DNA of 6,895 nucleotides, taken from Gammaproteobacteria bacterium. GTDB lineage: Bacteria; Pseudomonadota; Gammaproteobacteria; Pseudomonadales; Azotimanducaceae. The DNA lies in the NCBI GenBank assembly GCA_003476445.1, contig DMUF01000251.1, forward strand, positions 1 through 6,895, in the 5' to 3' direction. This document shows, piece by piece, positions 5,926 to 6,895 of the stretch. A program made the translations under genes and the position numbers. Position 1 is the first letter of the stretch. Each line of letters opens with the position of its first letter. The notes below the pieces were generated by a model, which had not been told where the DNA came from, ran no database searches, and saw nothing but the letters and a program-made list of their open reading frames with translations.

Positions 5926-6895
5926 TCCGTGTGCAGGGACTGATCAAGAATTTCGGCAGCCTTCAGGTGCTGCGCGGCGTCGACACAGAGATCGCCAAAG
6001 GCGAGGTGATTTCGATCATCGGGCCCTCTGGCTGCGGGAAGAGCACATTCCTGCGCTGCCTGAACCGACTCGAAGAACCGAGCGGCGGGCAGATTATCGT
6101 GAATGGCAACGACATCCTCGCGCCGGGTGCGAACATCGCCCGCGTGCGTCAGACCATGAACATGGTCTTCCAGGGGTTCAACCTGTTCGCGCATCTGACG
6201 GCGCTCGAGAACCTGACGCTTGCGCCCATGCGCCTGCGCGGCTTGTCGCGGGCCGACGCAGAGGCGCGCGGCATGGAATTGCTGCGCCTGGTCGGCCTCG
6301 CTGAGCGGGCGAACTATTTCCCGAGCGAACTCTCCGGCGGGCAGAAGCAGCGCGTCGCCATTGCGCGCTGTCTCGCGATGGATCCCGAGGTGATTCTCCT
6401 CGACGAACCGACGTCAGCGCTCGACCCCACCATGGTGGGCGAAGTCCTTGCGGTGGTGCGTAATCTCGCGCGTCAGGGGCTCACGATGCTCATCGTTACC
6501 CACGAAATGGATTTCGCGCGCGACGTGTCCTCACGCGTGTTCTTCATGCACGAGGGTCGCATTCACGAAGAAGGGCCGCCCGCACAGATCTTCGGCTCGC
6601 CGCAGCAGCCCGAAACCCGCGCCTTCATTCACCGGGTGAAATCGCGCCAGTACACGCTGGCATCACCCGATGTCGACATCTTCGCGCTGCACGGCGAAAT
6701 CGAGGTGTTCTGCGAGCGGCACATGTTGCCGAAACAGAGCGCGCACGATCTGCAGCTGCTCACCGAGGAGCTCATTCTGTGCTTCATGTCCGACCTGCGT
6801 GAGGGACGCGCCTTCGAGCTCACGGTGGAATACCTCGAAGCCAAACGCACCCTCGGCGCGACGCTGCTGCTACCCGCGGGCGTGGACAACCCGTT
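5922..6895 (+). CDS. amino acid ABC importer ATPase with C-terminal extra domain, partial (3' end beyond window)
   Basis: This cytoplasmic ATPase powers the fused permease encoded just upstream; the two genes share ATGA, and GGGGGA lies seven bases before the start. All 324 readable codons are open to the window edge. Residues 1-240 are a GlnQ/HisP-type domain: Walker A GPSGCGKST (34-42), Q-loop VFQGFNLF (82-89, with Gly where the family usually has Gln), signature LSGGQKQR (137-144), Walker B VILLDEPTSALDP (157-169) and switch His194 (VTHEM). All residues needed for ATP hydrolysis are present. GlnQ-type ATPases normally end near residue 240-250; this one continues for at least 80 residues with a different domain, described separately. 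The gene has no symbol I can defend because the fused family is not one I can name securely. Confidence 0.94.
   Translation, partial: MIRVQGLIKNFGSLQVLRGVDTEIAKGEVISIIGPSGCGKSTFLRCLNRLEEPSGGQIIVNGNDILAPGANIARVRQTMNMVFQGFNLFAHLTALENLTLAPMRLRGLSRADAEARGMELLRLVGLAERANYFPSELSGGQKQRVAIARCLAMDPEVILLDEPTSALDPTMVGEVLAVVRNLARQGLTMLIVTHEMDFARDVSSRVFFMHEGRIHEEGPPAQIFGSPQQPETRAFIHRVKSRQYTLASPDVDIFALHGEIEVFCERHMLPKQSAHDLQLLTEELILCFMSDLREGRAFELTVEYLEAKRTLGATLLLPAGVDNP
6642..6895 (+). other. C-terminal extension of the ATPase, possibly degenerate RsbW-like (HATPase_c_2) domain
   Basis: Residues 241-324 of the ATPase, cut by the window edge. The pattern is a helix (FALHGEIEVFCERH, 254-267), a second helix with LLTEELILCFMSD (279-291), then a beta-rich stretch (FELTVEYLE, 298-306) and TLLLPAGVDNP (314-324). 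This order recalls the anti-sigma factor kinase fold, where an E-E-x-x-x-N helix is followed by strands and a D-x-G-x-x-F-[ND]-P box. Here the expected Asn is Cys287 and the expected Asp is Pro318, so ATP binding looks unlikely. The assignment is pattern matching by eye; a different regulatory fold cannot be excluded. Confidence 0.5.

Noticed and set aside
6168..6190. Altered Q-loop (VFQG rather than VFQQ) as a sign of an inactive ATPase
   Set aside because: The essential Gln84 is kept, as are Walker A, signature, Walker B Glu and switch His. The changed residue next to it is not catalytic.
5736..6194. A 152-codon minus-strand open frame across the permease-ATPase junction
   Set aside because: It is antisense to the permease end and the Walker A region, both plainly coding; no recognisable domain.

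Overview
The window is high-GC DNA with dense coding and short or overlapping gene junctions. It most likely comes from the chromosome of a gammaproteobacterium: it carries a full-length two-domain glnE directly followed on the same strand by waaF, a lipopolysaccharide core gene. A similar glnE / waaF neighbourhood is known in Pseudomonas, where ilvE sits between the two. No RNA genes, insertion sequences, CRISPR arrays or prophage genes are visible. | Layout: (1) positions 1-701, minus strand: the N-terminal two thirds of ADP-heptose:LPS heptosyltransferase II (waaF), which runs off the left edge. (2) 691-3516, minus strand: complete glnE, the bifunctional glutamine synthetase adenylyltransferase / adenylyl-removing enzyme, whose end overlaps the start of waaF. 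(3) 3517-3648: a 132-base divergent intergenic region with a small inverted repeat and a clear ribosome binding site for the rightward gene. (4) 3649-5925, plus strand: a 758-residue fusion of a lipoprotein-type signal, about two substrate-binding domains of the polar amino acid family, and a HisM/GlnP-type permease. (5) 5922-6895, plus strand: its ATPase, overlapping by ATGA and running off the right edge. This ATPase carries a C-terminal extension that ordinary GlnQ-type ATPases lack. | The left half is ordinary housekeeping. The right half is the interesting part. The two plus-strand genes form a compact ABC importer in which all non-ATPase parts are on one chain. The periplasmic part is not simply two binding proteins in a row. 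Its order is [lobe 2 + C-terminal return]-[complete binding protein]-[lobe 1 start], which can also be read as two about 245-residue repeats, each a circular permutation of the standard fold. The ATPase extension looks, by eye, like a degenerate RsbW/SpoIIAB-type (HATPase_c_2) domain that has lost the expected Asn and Asp of the nucleotide pocket. This suggests a sensing or signalling transporter linked to a partner-switching pathway whose other genes would lie to the right of the window. That functional reading is inference; the domain order and residues are read directly.
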